This document shows, piece by piece, positions 34,130 to 42,857 of a DNA stretch of 64,000 bases. This DNA is from Natronococcus sp. A-GB7. GTDB lineage: Archaea; Halobacteriota; Halobacteria; Halobacteriales; Natrialbaceae. The DNA is taken from assembly GCF_029688865.1 (NCBI RefSeq), contig NZ_JARUKV010000028.1, forward strand, positions 1 through 64,000, given 5' to 3'. The translations under genes and the position numbers were made by a program. The notes below the pieces were generated by a model. That model ran no database searches, was not told where the DNA came from, and saw nothing but the letters and a program-made list of their open reading frames with translations. How positions within the stretch are numbered: the first letter of the stretch is position 1; the number at the start of each line of letters is the position of its first letter.

Positions 34130-34798
34130 TTACTCCTCGTCGGTCTCCCGGTCGCGCAGTTCCTCGCTCGCCTCTCGAACCTCGCGCATTACCGTCGAGA
34201 TCCGTTCCTCGGCCTCGAGCTCCTCGTCGACCGAGAGGTCGACGCCCTCGACCTCGAGTAAGAACTTCGCGACCTCCGTGGACTCGTACATCACGTCGTC
34301 GAGCTCCTCGGCGGTAAAGAAGTCACACATCGCGCCGTAGAGGAAGGTTGCGCCGGCCATGCGGACCTTCTCCTCGAAGGAGGCTCGGGCCTGGTTGACC
34401 GCCTGAGGCGTGTAAGTGTCAGTCATGAAGGGGACCAGCTCGGGCAGGTTCTCGCCGATCTTGGTCATTTCGACGCCGGTCTCGGTCCGGAAGTCCGAAC
34501 AGAGCCGCGCGATGGCCCACTCGCGGGCCGTGATGTACGTCCGGTCGCGCAGGAACTCGTTGACCCGTTCGTACTGGGCGCCGTCCATCTTCGTGAAGCG
34601 GGCGTACTTCTGGACGTCCTCGGGGACGTCCGACTCCTCGGGTTCGGGATCGGGGACGTTCGGCATCGGATCGCCGCCGCCCGAGCCGTCAGCGTCGGCG
34701 TCGTCTCCGGGGTCGACCGCGTCGCGATCGTCGTTCTCCGTCGCGTCGGTCCGAGCGCCCTCGGCCTCGAGCCCGGCGTCCGCGCCGTCGTCGTTCAT
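34130..34798 (-). CDS. Haloarchaeal conserved protein (DUF5806-like)
   Basis: This 222-residue protein has a low-complexity acidic N-terminus (about 55 residues) followed by a conserved helical domain. The domain includes YARFTKMDGAQYERVNEFL, DRTYITAREWAIARLCSDF and MTDTYTPQAVNQARASF, then a charged C-terminal helix (VMREVREASEELRDRE). No catalytic motif is visible. The conservation pattern is that of a haloarchaea-specific family. The DUF number is from memory and less sure than the gene call. Confidence 0.75.
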   Translation of the reverse strand: MNDDGADAGLEAEGARTDATENDDRDAVDPGDDADADGSGGGDPMPNVPDPEPEESDVPEDVQKYARFTKMDGAQYERVNEFLRDRTYITAREWAIARLCSDFRTETGVEMTKIGENLPELVPFMTDTYTPQAVNQARASFEEKVRMAGATFLYGAMCDFFTAEELDDVMYESTEVAKFLLEVEGVDLSVDEELEAEERISTVMREVREASEELRDRETDEE

Positions 34799-34914
34799 GG
34801 CCGCGTATTGCCAGCTACTCGGGATAAACGTTGTTCTCGAGTCGCATCGTAAACTCCGCTTGCATCCTCGGGAGTTCTATCGAATTTAAGTTCGTGAGGA
34901 ATGTTCGATACAGT

Positions 34915-36051
34915 ATGTCACAAACTCCGGTCGTCGCCAAGGCAGTACGAACCCCGCAGGGGAAAGAGGACGGCGTCTTCGCCGACGTACGAAGCGAGGA
35001 TCTCTCCGTCGCGCTGATCGGCGAGATCCTCGCCGAGACCGGTCTCTCCGGCGAGGACGTCGACGACCTGATGTGGGGTTGTGCCCAGCAGCGCGGCGAG
35101 CAGGGGAACAACCTGGCCCGCGTCATCGCCCTCCTGTCGGAGCTGGGTGAGGACGTCCCCGGGACGACGATCAACCGCTGGTGTGCGTCCTCGATGCAGG
35201 CCGTGATCTCGGCCTCGGACGCGATCGCCGCGGGCAACCGCGACGCGATCATCGCCGGCGGCGTCGAGAACATGTCCCGCGTGCCGATGGGCGAAAACAC
35301 CCACAACGTCCACCCGAAGATGGCCGAGTACTACAACATCGGCGAGCTCCAGATGGGGATGACCGCCGAGAAGGTCGCCGAGGAGTACGGCGTCAGCCGC
35401 GAGGAACAAGACGAGTACGCCGCCAGGAGCCAGCAGCGGGCCACCGAAGCGACCGAAGAAGGACGGTTCGACGACGAGATCGTCCCGATCGAGACCGACG
35501 ACGGCACCGTCGACGAGGACGAGGGCATTCGGCCGGGTACGACGGCCGAAAAGCTCGCCGAGCTGCCGACCGTCTTCAAGTCCGACGGCACCGTCACGCC
35601 GGGGAACGCCTCCCAGATCTCCGACGGCGCCTCCGCCCTGCTGATTACCAGCGAGGCCTTCGCCGAGGAACACGACCTCGAGATCCTCGCCGAGGTCGGC
35701 CAGAACAACGTCGCCGGCGTCGATCCCACGGTGATGGGGATCGGTCCGGTGCCCGCGACGGAGGGGCTACTCGAGCGCAACGGACGCGACATCGAGGAGT
35801 ACGACCTCGTCGAGCTCAACGAGGCCTTCGCCAGCCAGTCGATCTACTCCCGCGACGAGCTCGGGATCGACCCCGAGAAGTTCAACGTCAACGGCGGCGC
35901 GATCGCGATCGGCCACCCGCTGGGGGCCTCCGGCGCGCGCCTGCCCGTAACGCTGATCCACGAACTCAGAAAACGCGGCGGCGGCAGCGGCCTGGCGACG
36001 CTGTGTGTCGGCTTCGGCCAGGGTGCGGCGATCGAGTTCGAGGTCAACTGA
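34915..36051 (+). CDS. Thiolase (acetyl-CoA C-acetyltransferase)
   Basis: This 378-residue thiolase has its acyl-carrying Cys90 in [21 protein letters not shown] with the conserved His near residue 335, and the second catalytic Cys in [10 protein letters not shown] near residue 366. The region LNEAFASQS (about 310) is also standard. It condenses or cleaves acetyl-CoA units in fatty-acid or ketone metabolism. The ATG at 34915 follows an AATTTAAG promoter-like element. Its last 11 codons and stop are duplicated 185 bases downstream. Confidence 0.93.
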   Translation: MSQTPVVAKAVRTPQGKEDGVFADVRSEDLSVALIGEILAETGLSGEDVDDLMWGCAQQRGEQGNNLARVIALLSELGEDVPGTTINRWCASSMQAVISASDAIAAGNRDAIIAGGVENMSRVPMGENTHNVHPKMAEYYNIGELQMGMTAEKVAEEYGVSREEQDEYAARSQQRATEATEEGRFDDEIVPIETDDGTVDEDEGIRPGTTAEKLAELPTVFKSDGTVTPGNASQISDGASALLITSEAFAEEHDLEILAEVGQNNVAGVDPTVMGIGPVPATEGLLERNGRDIEEYDLVELNEAFASQSIYSRDELGIDPEKFNVNGGAIAIGHPLGASGARLPVTLIHELRKRGGGSGLATLCVGFGQGAAIEFEVN

Positions 36052-36246
36052 AGCGCGGTTCGGAACGAACGGAGTGAGTGAGAACCGCGGCTGCGAGCGG
36101 GGAGCGAAGGCGACCCGCGAGCGACCGATCAGTCTGGACCTTTTGGCCCAGATTTTGCGAGGCCGCTCGCACCGCAAGCGGCCGAGACAAAAGGTGGTCG
36201 CGTCAGGGTGCGGCGATCGAGTTCGAGGTCAACTGAGGCGCGGTTC
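36019..36246. repeat. 43-bp direct repeat of the thiolase 3' end around a palindromic spacer
   Basis: 36019-36061 and 36204-36246 match at 42 of 43 positions. The first copy is the true thiolase 3' end through the stop; the second has no gene body. The spacer begins with arms GCGGTTC/GAACCGC around TCACTCACTCCGTTCG-type sequence (minus orientation). It contains CCTTTTGGCCCAGATTTTGC (36139-36158), a palindrome GGCCGCT/AGCGGCC, and CAAAAGGTGGT (36188-36198). In reverse orientation these boxes match the spacer at 29.2 kb. Confidence 0.85.
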
Positions 36247-36494
36247 TCGCTCGCTTCGGTCCCGCGACTGCGGGCGCGACGTGAGCGAATGGGTGTACTC
36301 CACGCCTGAACCCGCGCACGGACGGAACAGCGGAGCAACGATTCTCGGCGCTCGCCGAAGACGGGTCGCGTAGCAGCCACCGAAACGGGCGGCGGCGTCA
36401 CCAGAACGTATTTGTTTTCTTACCCGTCTACTGCAGGGATGGTCGCACCGTCCTCGGTATCGCCTTCTACCCCGTCCACGCTTTCCACCCGTCG
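36247..36494. other. Non-coding stretch after the thiolase repeat
   Basis: No gene is supported. The start continues the GC-rich, palindromic style (GGTCCCGCGACTGCGGGCGC). The rest leads to an AT-rich TTTGTTTTCTTACC near 36411-36424 that may belong to the M48 peptidase promoter. Confidence 0.4.
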
Positions 36495-37496
36495 ATGACG
36501 GCGGTGGATCGGCGAGCGCTCCGGCGCCGAATGCTCGCGTCGATCGCGCTGCTCGTGCTCGTCACGGTCGGTTTCGTCGTCGGCGTCTGGGGTGCGTTCT
36601 ACCTCGTTCTCGTCTCGTTCGAAGCCGACGGATCGGTACTGATCGCGTCGGTAGCGAGCAGCGTTCTCCTGGCCTCGCTCGTCGGCCTCGAGTTCGTACA
36701 GGTGTCGACGGTCGAGCGGTTCGCGGGTGCCACGCCGGTCGCCCCCGACGAGGAGCCCGACCTGTACCGGACGACGACGCGCGTCGCCTCCCAGCTCGAC
36801 GTCCCGGTCCCGACGATCGCGATCTCCGACAGTCCCGCGCCCGAAGCGCTGGTCGTCGGCTTCCGGCGCGACGGGATCCACCTGGTGCTCTCCGAGGGGA
36901 CGATCGACGCGCTCGAGGACGCCAAACTCGAGGCGGTGATCGCACACGAACTCGCGCACGTACGGAACAGGGATGCGACGGTGATGACGGCGGTTTCGGC
37001 ACCGGTGGTGCTCGCTGCGGGGCTGCGGTCGCGCCTTCCCGATCCGAACGACGCCGGGATGGCCGCGGTCGTGGTGCTCCCACTGGCGTTGGTCTCGAGC
37101 GTCGCGTGGGTAGCCGGCCGAACGATTACCGCCGTGCTCGCTCGCGTTCGCGAGCACGCCGCCGACCGAGCGGCCGCCGAGGTAACCGGATCGCCCGCGG
37201 CGCTCGCGAGCGCGCTCGAGACACTCGACGAGCGGATCGAAGCGACGCCGGACCGAGACCTCAGGTCGGTCGAGGGTGTCTCCGCGCTATCGATCCTCCC
37301 GCTCGAGCGCGATCCGGACAGTCGGGCGGTTCGGCTCGGCCCGGACGGCGAGAGCGAGCCGTCGCACCTGTGGTTCGATCGCCTCAAGTGGCGGCTGTTC
37401 GTGACACATCCGCCGACGGCCGACAGACTCGAGTCGCTGCGATCGCTCGAGCGCGAGCACCACGGGGGCGACCGACGGCAGGAGACGACAGCGTAG
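36495..37496 (+). CDS. M48-family (HtpX-like) membrane metallopeptidase
   Basis: This 333-residue membrane peptidase has two N-terminal transmembrane helices (about 14-40 and 46-66). The zinc site is HELAH (151-155) with Glu in VREHAADRAA (about 219-228). Further hydrophobic segments (about 165-200) follow. HtpX-like proteases degrade damaged membrane proteins. The ATG at 36495 gives MTAVDRRALRRRMLASIAL, a positive-inside start. It is followed by a small membrane protein gene on the same strand, 64 bases away. Confidence 0.9.
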   Translation: MTAVDRRALRRRMLASIALLVLVTVGFVVGVWGAFYLVLVSFEADGSVLIASVASSVLLASLVGLEFVQVSTVERFAGATPVAPDEEPDLYRTTTRVASQLDVPVPTIAISDSPAPEALVVGFRRDGIHLVLSEGTIDALEDAKLEAVIAHELAHVRNRDATVMTAVSAPVVLAAGLRSRLPDPNDAGMAAVVVLPLALVSSVAWVAGRTITAVLARVREHAADRAAAEVTGSPAALASALETLDERIEATPDRDLRSVEGVSALSILPLERDPDSRAVRLGPDGESEPSHLWFDRLKWRLFVTHPPTADRLESLRSLEREHHGGDRRQETTA

Positions 37497-37559
37497 GTCG
37501 ACGGCCGCTACGACGATCCGGACAGGCGATTTACATCGGTCGAGTCCCTACGGTGCTCA

Positions 37560-37898
37560 ATGAGCACCATCCTGCTGGCGGCGGTCGTCGGGATCCCACT
37601 CGCCTGGCACCTCGGGATCACCGCGTTCGTCTACTACGATTCCGGCCGCGTCGGTCTCGAGCCGACCCGGAAGTGGGTCGCGATCACGTTCGCGATCCCG
37701 ATTTTCGGCTTCTTCATCTACCTCTTCGAGCGCAGCGAACTCGACTACGATCCCGAGGAGGATCCCTACAAGGGCCAGAACTACAACATCCATCCCTCGC
37801 GGGCGGACGATGCGCCGTTGCCCTCGCGAGGCGACGACCGGGAGGAGCCGGACGATCTCGGAGGACCGAACGGGTCGGACTCCGAGCGGGAGCGGTAG
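37560..37898 (+). CDS. Small two-helix membrane protein
   Basis: This 112-residue protein has two transmembrane helices (about 4-26 and 39-57). They are separated by YYDSGRVGLEPTRKW and followed by FERSELDYDPEEDPY and a long acidic tail. It resembles the short membrane domain often seen before phospholipase D domains, but no catalytic domain is present. It may share expression with the preceding M48 peptidase. The function is unknown. Confidence 0.78.
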   Translation: MSTILLAAVVGIPLAWHLGITAFVYYDSGRVGLEPTRKWVAITFAIPIFGFFIYLFERSELDYDPEEDPYKGQNYNIHPSRADDAPLPSRGDDREEPDDLGGPNGSDSERER

Positions 37899-37907
37899 TC
37901 GCCGCCG

Positions 37908-39356
37908 TCAGAACGCGAGCGTCTTGACGACGACAGGAACGCTATCGTGGCCCGTGATCGGCGTGCCGACGTCGAGGTAGTCACCGTCCCGGACGGCGAG
38001 TTCGTCGAGAACGACGAGAGAGCGGTCATGCCGTCGCTCGAGGAGCTGGCCGAGTACCTTGGCGCAGTTCTGGCGAACCACGACGACGACGGGAAGCGAG
38101 GGCGGCACCGACTCGAGCGCCGACACGAGCGCGTCCGCGATCGATCCCAGTCGCTCGTACTCGAGCGGGCCGACGTTCTCGATCGCGAGGGCGACGGCGT
38201 CGAGATCGGGGAGGTCGTGGAGTTCTCGAAGCCGCGCGAGCGCCCCCTCGAGGGGGTCACAGAGACGACTTCCCCCGAGCCCCGCGAGGTCGCCGACGTC
38301 GACGACCGGAACGTTCCGAAGCGGCAGCAGATCGGCCTCGAGCGAGATCGTCCGACCGCTGAGCGTCGTCGACTCGGTCCCGGCGCCGACGACGGTCGCC
38401 CGCAGGTCCTCGGCAGGCTCGAGGAGAGGCCAGGATCTGACCCGCTCGTGCTCGCGAACTGCGGCCGCGAGTAGCCCCCCGAGATCGCCGTAGGCGAACG
38501 GGTCGGCCGGCGGCGAATCGACGAGTCGGCCGACGCCGCCGCTGAAGACGACGCCGTCGAGGGTAACGGGCTCGGCCGGCAGCTCGCCGATCGCCAGCTC
38601 GCGCGTGAGAGGGTCGAACGGCGGCCCCTCGAGCAGGTCGACGACTCGGTCGGCCATCGCCTCGGCGAGCATGGCGAGCGTCTCATGGTCGGGGTGCTCG
38701 TCGACGTCGAGCGGGAGTTCGAGCGCCTCGACGAGCGCTTCGGCGGGCGGCGAGATCGAGCCGATACGTCCGTCGCCGTCGAACCGGACGAGTCGACCGC
38801 CGACGTCGAGACAGCGCGTCTCCCGAACCCGTACCCTGCCTCGCTCGCGGCCGTCCGATCGCCCCTCGAAGATCGCGACGTTCGTCGTCCCGCCGCCGAC
38901 GTCGACGTTGGCGACGACGCCGTCGAGGTCGGCGGCGCGACCCGCTGCACCGGAGCCCCGACCCGCGAGGGCCGCCTCGAGTTCGGCGCCGGCCGCCGCG
39001 GCCACGAACCGACCTGCGTCGGCCGCGATCCGGTGGACGAGCGGTTCGGCGTTCTCTCGACGGGCGGTCTCGCCGGTGACGATCACGGCGCCCGTGTCGA
39101 CGTCGGCGGGCTCGAGCCCGGCCGCCTCGAGGTCGCGTTCGACGAACGCGGCGACGCCCTCGACGTCGATCGTTTCGCGATCGAGCAGCGGCGTCTCGCG
39201 GACCGGGCCCCGAAAGGCGATTTCGCGGTCGACGATCTCGGGACTCGCCGCTCCGCCAGGTGGCGTCTCGACTCGCAGGCGGCTAACGACGGTGTGAGTC
39301 GTGGTCGTCCCGACGTCGATGCCGACGCTCGTCAGCGACTCCGGATCGGCGCTCAC
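37908..39356 (-). CDS. eutA: Ethanolamine ammonia-lyase reactivating factor EutA
   Basis: This 482-residue actin/Hsp70-fold ATPase is expected to exchange damaged cobalamin from EutBC. Visible motifs are the phosphate-1 loop GIDVGTTTTHTVV (about 12-24), VIVTGETARREN, NVDVGGGTTNVAIF (about 149-162) and GVVFSGGVGRLV. Bacterial EutA is similar in length. It lies immediately after eutC on the same strand, with a gap of about four bases, as the third gene of eutB-eutC-eutA. The three genes make the enzyme and its repair factor. Confidence 0.9.
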   Translation of the reverse strand: MSADPESLTSVGIDVGTTTTHTVVSRLRVETPPGGAASPEIVDREIAFRGPVRETPLLDRETIDVEGVAAFVERDLEAAGLEPADVDTGAVIVTGETARRENAEPLVHRIAADAGRFVAAAAGAELEAALAGRGSGAAGRAADLDGVVANVDVGGGTTNVAIFEGRSDGRERGRVRVRETRCLDVGGRLVRFDGDGRIGSISPPAEALVEALELPLDVDEHPDHETLAMLAEAMADRVVDLLEGPPFDPLTRELAIGELPAEPVTLDGVVFSGGVGRLVDSPPADPFAYGDLGGLLAAAVREHERVRSWPLLEPAEDLRATVVGAGTESTTLSGRTISLEADLLPLRNVPVVDVGDLAGLGGSRLCDPLEGALARLRELHDLPDLDAVALAIENVGPLEYERLGSIADALVSALESVPPSLPVVVVVRQNCAKVLGQLLERRHDRSLVVLDELAVRDGDYLDVGTPITGHDSVPVVVKTLAF

Positions 39357-39360
39357 GAAC

Positions 39361-40164
39361 TCACTCCGTCCGGAACTCGCGGTCGTCCTCCCGGAGGTCG
39401 ACGCCGCTGGCCTCGGCTGCGAGCATCTCCGCGATCAGGTCGACGAGTTCGGCGCCGGCCTCGACCGGGGGTAGCCCGCCGTCGTGGATGTTCGAGACGA
39501 CCGACTTCTTCGCCGTCGCCGAGCCGCGCTTGGGGCCGTAGACCAGATACGCGCTCAGGCTCTCCGCGGTCCGGAGTCCGGGTCGTTCGCCGATGAGGCT
39601 CACACAGCAGTCGGCCTCGAGCTCCTCGCCGACGGCGTCCATGACGTCGACGCGGCCGAACTCGACGAAGACGGGCGTCCCGACCGAGATATCCCGACCC
39701 TCGAGCCCGTCGAGCAAGGCGGGCAGGAGCTGCGGGACGTTGGCCTCGACGGCCGACGAGGAGAGCCCGTCGCTGACCACGATCTGAACCTCGGGAGCGG
39801 GCTCGCACTCGCGCTCGAGTCGCTCGAGGCTGTCGGCGTCGAGCTCTCGCCCGAGATCGGGACGGGCGAGGTACTGGTCCGTATCCGCGACCGTCGTCCG
39901 GAGTTCGACCAGTCCGAGGTCGTCGATCAGGCCGTCGCTCACGCGCGAGTGGACCGCGTCGCGGGCGACCCCGTGATCGGCTCGAAACTCGAGTAGCGCG
40001 TCGGTGGTCGGCCGCGGGCCGGATCGGCCGACGCCGAGGCGCGTGGGGTTGCGGTCGGCGATGCGCCGGAGCGCCTCCTCGTTCGCTTGATCGGCGTCGG
40101 AGTCGGGGTCGGCGGTCGGTTCGAGCGGTTCCGTATCGGAGTCGGGGTTCGAGTCTGATGCCAT
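39361..40164 (-). CDS. eutC: Ethanolamine ammonia-lyase small subunit EutC
   Basis: This protein has 267 residues from MASDSNPDSDTEPL at 40164, three bases after the eutB stop. After an acidic N-terminal extension of about 40 residues come RLGVGRSGPRPTTDALLEF, VVSDGLSSSAVEANV, SLIGERPGL and VSNIHDGGLPPVEAG, the conserved cobalamin-side features of EutC. It forms the catalytic complex with EutB. The extension is halophilic in composition, and the core is slightly shorter than in bacterial EutC. Confidence 0.93.
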   Translation of the reverse strand: MASDSNPDSDTEPLEPTADPDSDADQANEEALRRIADRNPTRLGVGRSGPRPTTDALLEFRADHGVARDAVHSRVSDGLIDDLGLVELRTTVADTDQYLARPDLGRELDADSLERLERECEPAPEVQIVVSDGLSSSAVEANVPQLLPALLDGLEGRDISVGTPVFVEFGRVDVMDAVGEELEADCCVSLIGERPGLRTAESLSAYLVYGPKRGSATAKKSVVSNIHDGGLPPVEAGAELVDLIAEMLAAEASGVDLREDDREFRTE

Positions 40165-40166
40165 GA

Positions 40167-41528
40167 TTACGTGAAGATCGTCGGATCGCCTGCACGCTCG
40201 GTGAGTCGCCCCTCGCGCCAGAGATCCATCTCGGCGAGCCACTCGCGGAACGCCGGCGCCGGCTCGAGGTCGAACAGCTCCCAGAGCGCGGCGGCGTCGT
40301 GGTAGCTGTTGGACTGGTAGTTCAACATCACGTCGTCGCCCATCGGCACGGTAATAAAGTAGTTCGCCCCCGCCGCGGCGAGCAGGACGGCGAGGTTCTC
40401 GATGTCGTTCTGGTCGGCCCCCATGTGGTTCGTGTAGCAGGCGTCGATCCCCATCGGGATTCCGTGGAGCTGGCCCATGAACACGTCCTCGAGGCCGGCG
40501 CGGATCACCTGCCGGCCGTCGTAGAGGTACTCGGGGCCGATGAAGCCGACGACGGTGTTGACCAGAAACGGATCGTAGCGCTTCGCGAGGCCGTAACAGC
40601 GCGCCTCGAGGGTGAGCTGGTCGACGCCGTGGTGGGCGTCGCCGGACAGTTCGGCCCCCTGGCCCGTCTCGAAGTACATGACGTTCGGTCCCGAGGAAAC
40701 GCAGCGACGCTGTGCGAGGTCGTGAGCCTCGTCGAGGAGGTCGACGTCGACACCGAACTCGTCGTTGCCGGCCTCCGTGCCGGCGAGGCTCTGGAAGACG
40801 AGGTCCGCGGGGGCGCCCTCGCGGATGGCGTCCATCTGGGTGGTGACGTGAGAGAGACAGCAGTTCTGGGTCGGGACGTCCCACGCCTCGATGAACTCGT
40901 GGGTCGCCTCCAGAATTCGCGTCGTCGTCTCGACGCTGTCCTGTACTGGATTCACGCCGATCACCGCGTCGCCGACGCCGTAGGAGAGCCCCTCCCGCGT
41001 CGCGTCGACGATGTTCGAGACGTCGTCGGCCGGGTCGTTGGGCTGCAGTCGGAAGGAGAGGGTCCCGCGTTCGCCGACGGTCGTGTTACAGCGCGCGGGA
41101 ACCTCCATCCGCGAGGTAACGAGCGCCAGGTCGAGGTTCGACATGAGCTTCGTTACCGCGGCGATCATCTCGCTGGTCAGGCCGGGTCGGATCGCCGCGA
41201 TCTCGCGCTCGCCCGTTCCCATGGCGACGAGGTACTCCCGCAGGTCCGCGACGGTCCAGTCCTTGATCTCCTCGTAGATCGGCTCCCGGACAGCCTCCTG
41301 GATCACTCGCGTCACCTCGTCCTCGTCGGCGGGAACGACGGGGTTCTCCCGGAGCGTCTCGAGGCGAATCCCCGCCAGCGCCCGCTTGGCCGCGACCCGC
41401 TCGGCGTCCGAGTCGGCTGCGATCCCGGCGAGTTCGTCCCCGGTCTTCGGTTCGTTCGCCTTGGCCAGTACCTCGACGACGGAGTCGAACCGATCCCCCA
41501 CGTCGGGCGTCGTAGTTTTGACTGCCAT
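40167..41528 (-). CDS. eutB: Ethanolamine ammonia-lyase large subunit EutB
   Basis: This protein has 453 residues from MAVKTTTPDVGDRF at 41528. The radical-enzyme barrel motifs include VTSRMEVPARCNTTVG, FRLQPNDP, DAVIGVNPVQDS, NCCLSHVTTQMDA, FQSLAGTEAGN and YFETGQGAELSGDAHHG. It converts ethanolamine to acetaldehyde and ammonia using adenosylcobalamin with EutC. It is the first gene of the eutBCA operon and diverges from the MFS gene across about 140 bases. No carboxysome-like shell genes, eutD or eutE are present nearby. Confidence 0.95.
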   Translation of the reverse strand: MAVKTTTPDVGDRFDSVVEVLAKANEPKTGDELAGIAADSDAERVAAKRALAGIRLETLRENPVVPADEDEVTRVIQEAVREPIYEEIKDWTVADLREYLVAMGTGEREIAAIRPGLTSEMIAAVTKLMSNLDLALVTSRMEVPARCNTTVGERGTLSFRLQPNDPADDVSNIVDATREGLSYGVGDAVIGVNPVQDSVETTTRILEATHEFIEAWDVPTQNCCLSHVTTQMDAIREGAPADLVFQSLAGTEAGNDEFGVDVDLLDEAHDLAQRRCVSSGPNVMYFETGQGAELSGDAHHGVDQLTLEARCYGLAKRYDPFLVNTVVGFIGPEYLYDGRQVIRAGLEDVFMGQLHGIPMGIDACYTNHMGADQNDIENLAVLLAAAGANYFITVPMGDDVMLNYQSNSYHDAAALWELFDLEPAPAFREWLAEMDLWREGRLTERAGDPTIFT

Positions 41529-41667
41529 CTGCTGTCGAACGGTAGGACGGGGAGGACCTTCACCGTTCGTCAAACGTTACCAAACTTCAGTTGCTGCAAG
41601 GAAAGCGACGGCGCGTTCGGCGCCCGACGATAGCCACGGTTTTCTTCGACGAACCGACACCACCGGT

Positions 41668-42840
41668 ATGAAGCGAGCGACGGTCTGGACGGTCGCGATC
41701 TTTCTGTTCGTCCTCGGAGACGCGATGGCGTTACAAGCGAGGGGGCCGATCCTCTCGAGTCTCGAGGCGACGTTCGCGGTCTCGGAGGCCGAACTGGGAC
41801 TGGTGGCGCCGGCCGGCACTGCGGGCTTCGCCGTCGCCGCCGTCGCGACGGGATTGCTCGCGGGGCGGCTCCGAATGCGGTGGGCGCTGTTCGCGGGCGC
41901 CGCAGGCGTGATCTGTGCGCTGGTCGCCATGGCGGCCGCACCCGTCTACGCCGTCTTCCTGCTCGCGTTGCTCGCCCAGGGCGGCGCAGCGGGCGTGTTT
42001 CGCGGCGTCGACCGGGCGGCCCTGAGCCACATCCACTCGGCCAACCGCGGGCGGGTGTACGTCGCCTACGCGCTCGCCTGGGCCGTCGGGGCCGTGCTCG
42101 GGCCGCAGCTGGTCACCGGCGTCCTCGCAGTTGCGGACTGGCGAGCCGTCTTCCTCGTCCTCGCCGGGCTCTTCGTCCCGGTTGCGGTCGTCGCCGCCCG
42201 GACCGAGCTTCCCTCGATGGAGGCCGAGCGATCGATCTCGATCGATGCGCTTCGCGAACTGCTCGGCCGGCCCGCCGTCGTCGGCGCCACCGTCGGGATC
42301 CTGTTTACCGGCGCCGTCGAGGGGATCGTCTTCACCTGGCTCGTCTACTACGCCGAGGGCTTCTACGGAACGGGAACGGCAAGCTTGCTGCTGTCGACGT
42401 ACCTGCTCGCGTACATCCCCGCTCGAACGGGGTACACGCTGCTCGTCGATCGGGTTCCCTACCTCCTGCTCATGCTGGTCGCGACCGTCCCGGCGATCCC
42501 GGCCTTCGCGGTCGCGTTCTCCGGGATCACCGGTCCCGTCCTCTTCGCGGCCGTCTTCGTCGCCGGCGCCGGGCTCTCGAGTTGCTTCCCCGCACTGTCG
42601 GCCTACGCCGTCGAGGCGGCGCCCAAGTACAGCGGCCCGATCAACGCCCTCACCACCGGGGCAACGTACGTCGGGATCGCGGTCTCGCCGGCCGTCGTCG
42701 GCGTCCTCGCCGAGGCGTACGGGCTGGGCCGGGCGATCTGGCTCGTGATCGGCTTCGCGGTACTGCTCTCGTCGACGATCGCGGCGACGTGGCTCTGGAC
42801 TGGAACGCCGGAGGCGCCGACCGTCGACGCCGCTGCCTGA
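41668..42840 (+). CDS. MFS transporter, candidate ethanolamine-linked permease
   Basis: This 390-residue major-facilitator protein has about twelve hydrophobic helices and no soluble domain. The loop MRWALFAGA (near residues 71-79) follows the second helix in MFS style. Its promoter is shared with the divergent eutBCA operon, which makes it a candidate importer of ethanolamine or a regulator-linked exporter. No substrate-specific motif is visible and sequence alone cannot set the direction. No EutH-type transporter occurs in the window. Confidence 0.85.
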   Translation: MKRATVWTVAIFLFVLGDAMALQARGPILSSLEATFAVSEAELGLVAPAGTAGFAVAAVATGLLAGRLRMRWALFAGAAGVICALVAMAAAPVYAVFLLALLAQGGAAGVFRGVDRAALSHIHSANRGRVYVAYALAWAVGAVLGPQLVTGVLAVADWRAVFLVLAGLFVPVAVVAARTELPSMEAERSISIDALRELLGRPAVVGATVGILFTGAVEGIVFTWLVYYAEGFYGTGTASLLLSTYLLAYIPARTGYTLLVDRVPYLLLMLVATVPAIPAFAVAFSGITGPVLFAAVFVAGAGLSSCFPALSAYAVEAAPKYSGPINALTTGATYVGIAVSPAVVGVLAEAYGLGRAIWLVIGFAVLLSSTIAATWLWTGTPEAPTVDAAA

Positions 42841-42857
42841 TAGTAAAAAACGACGGC

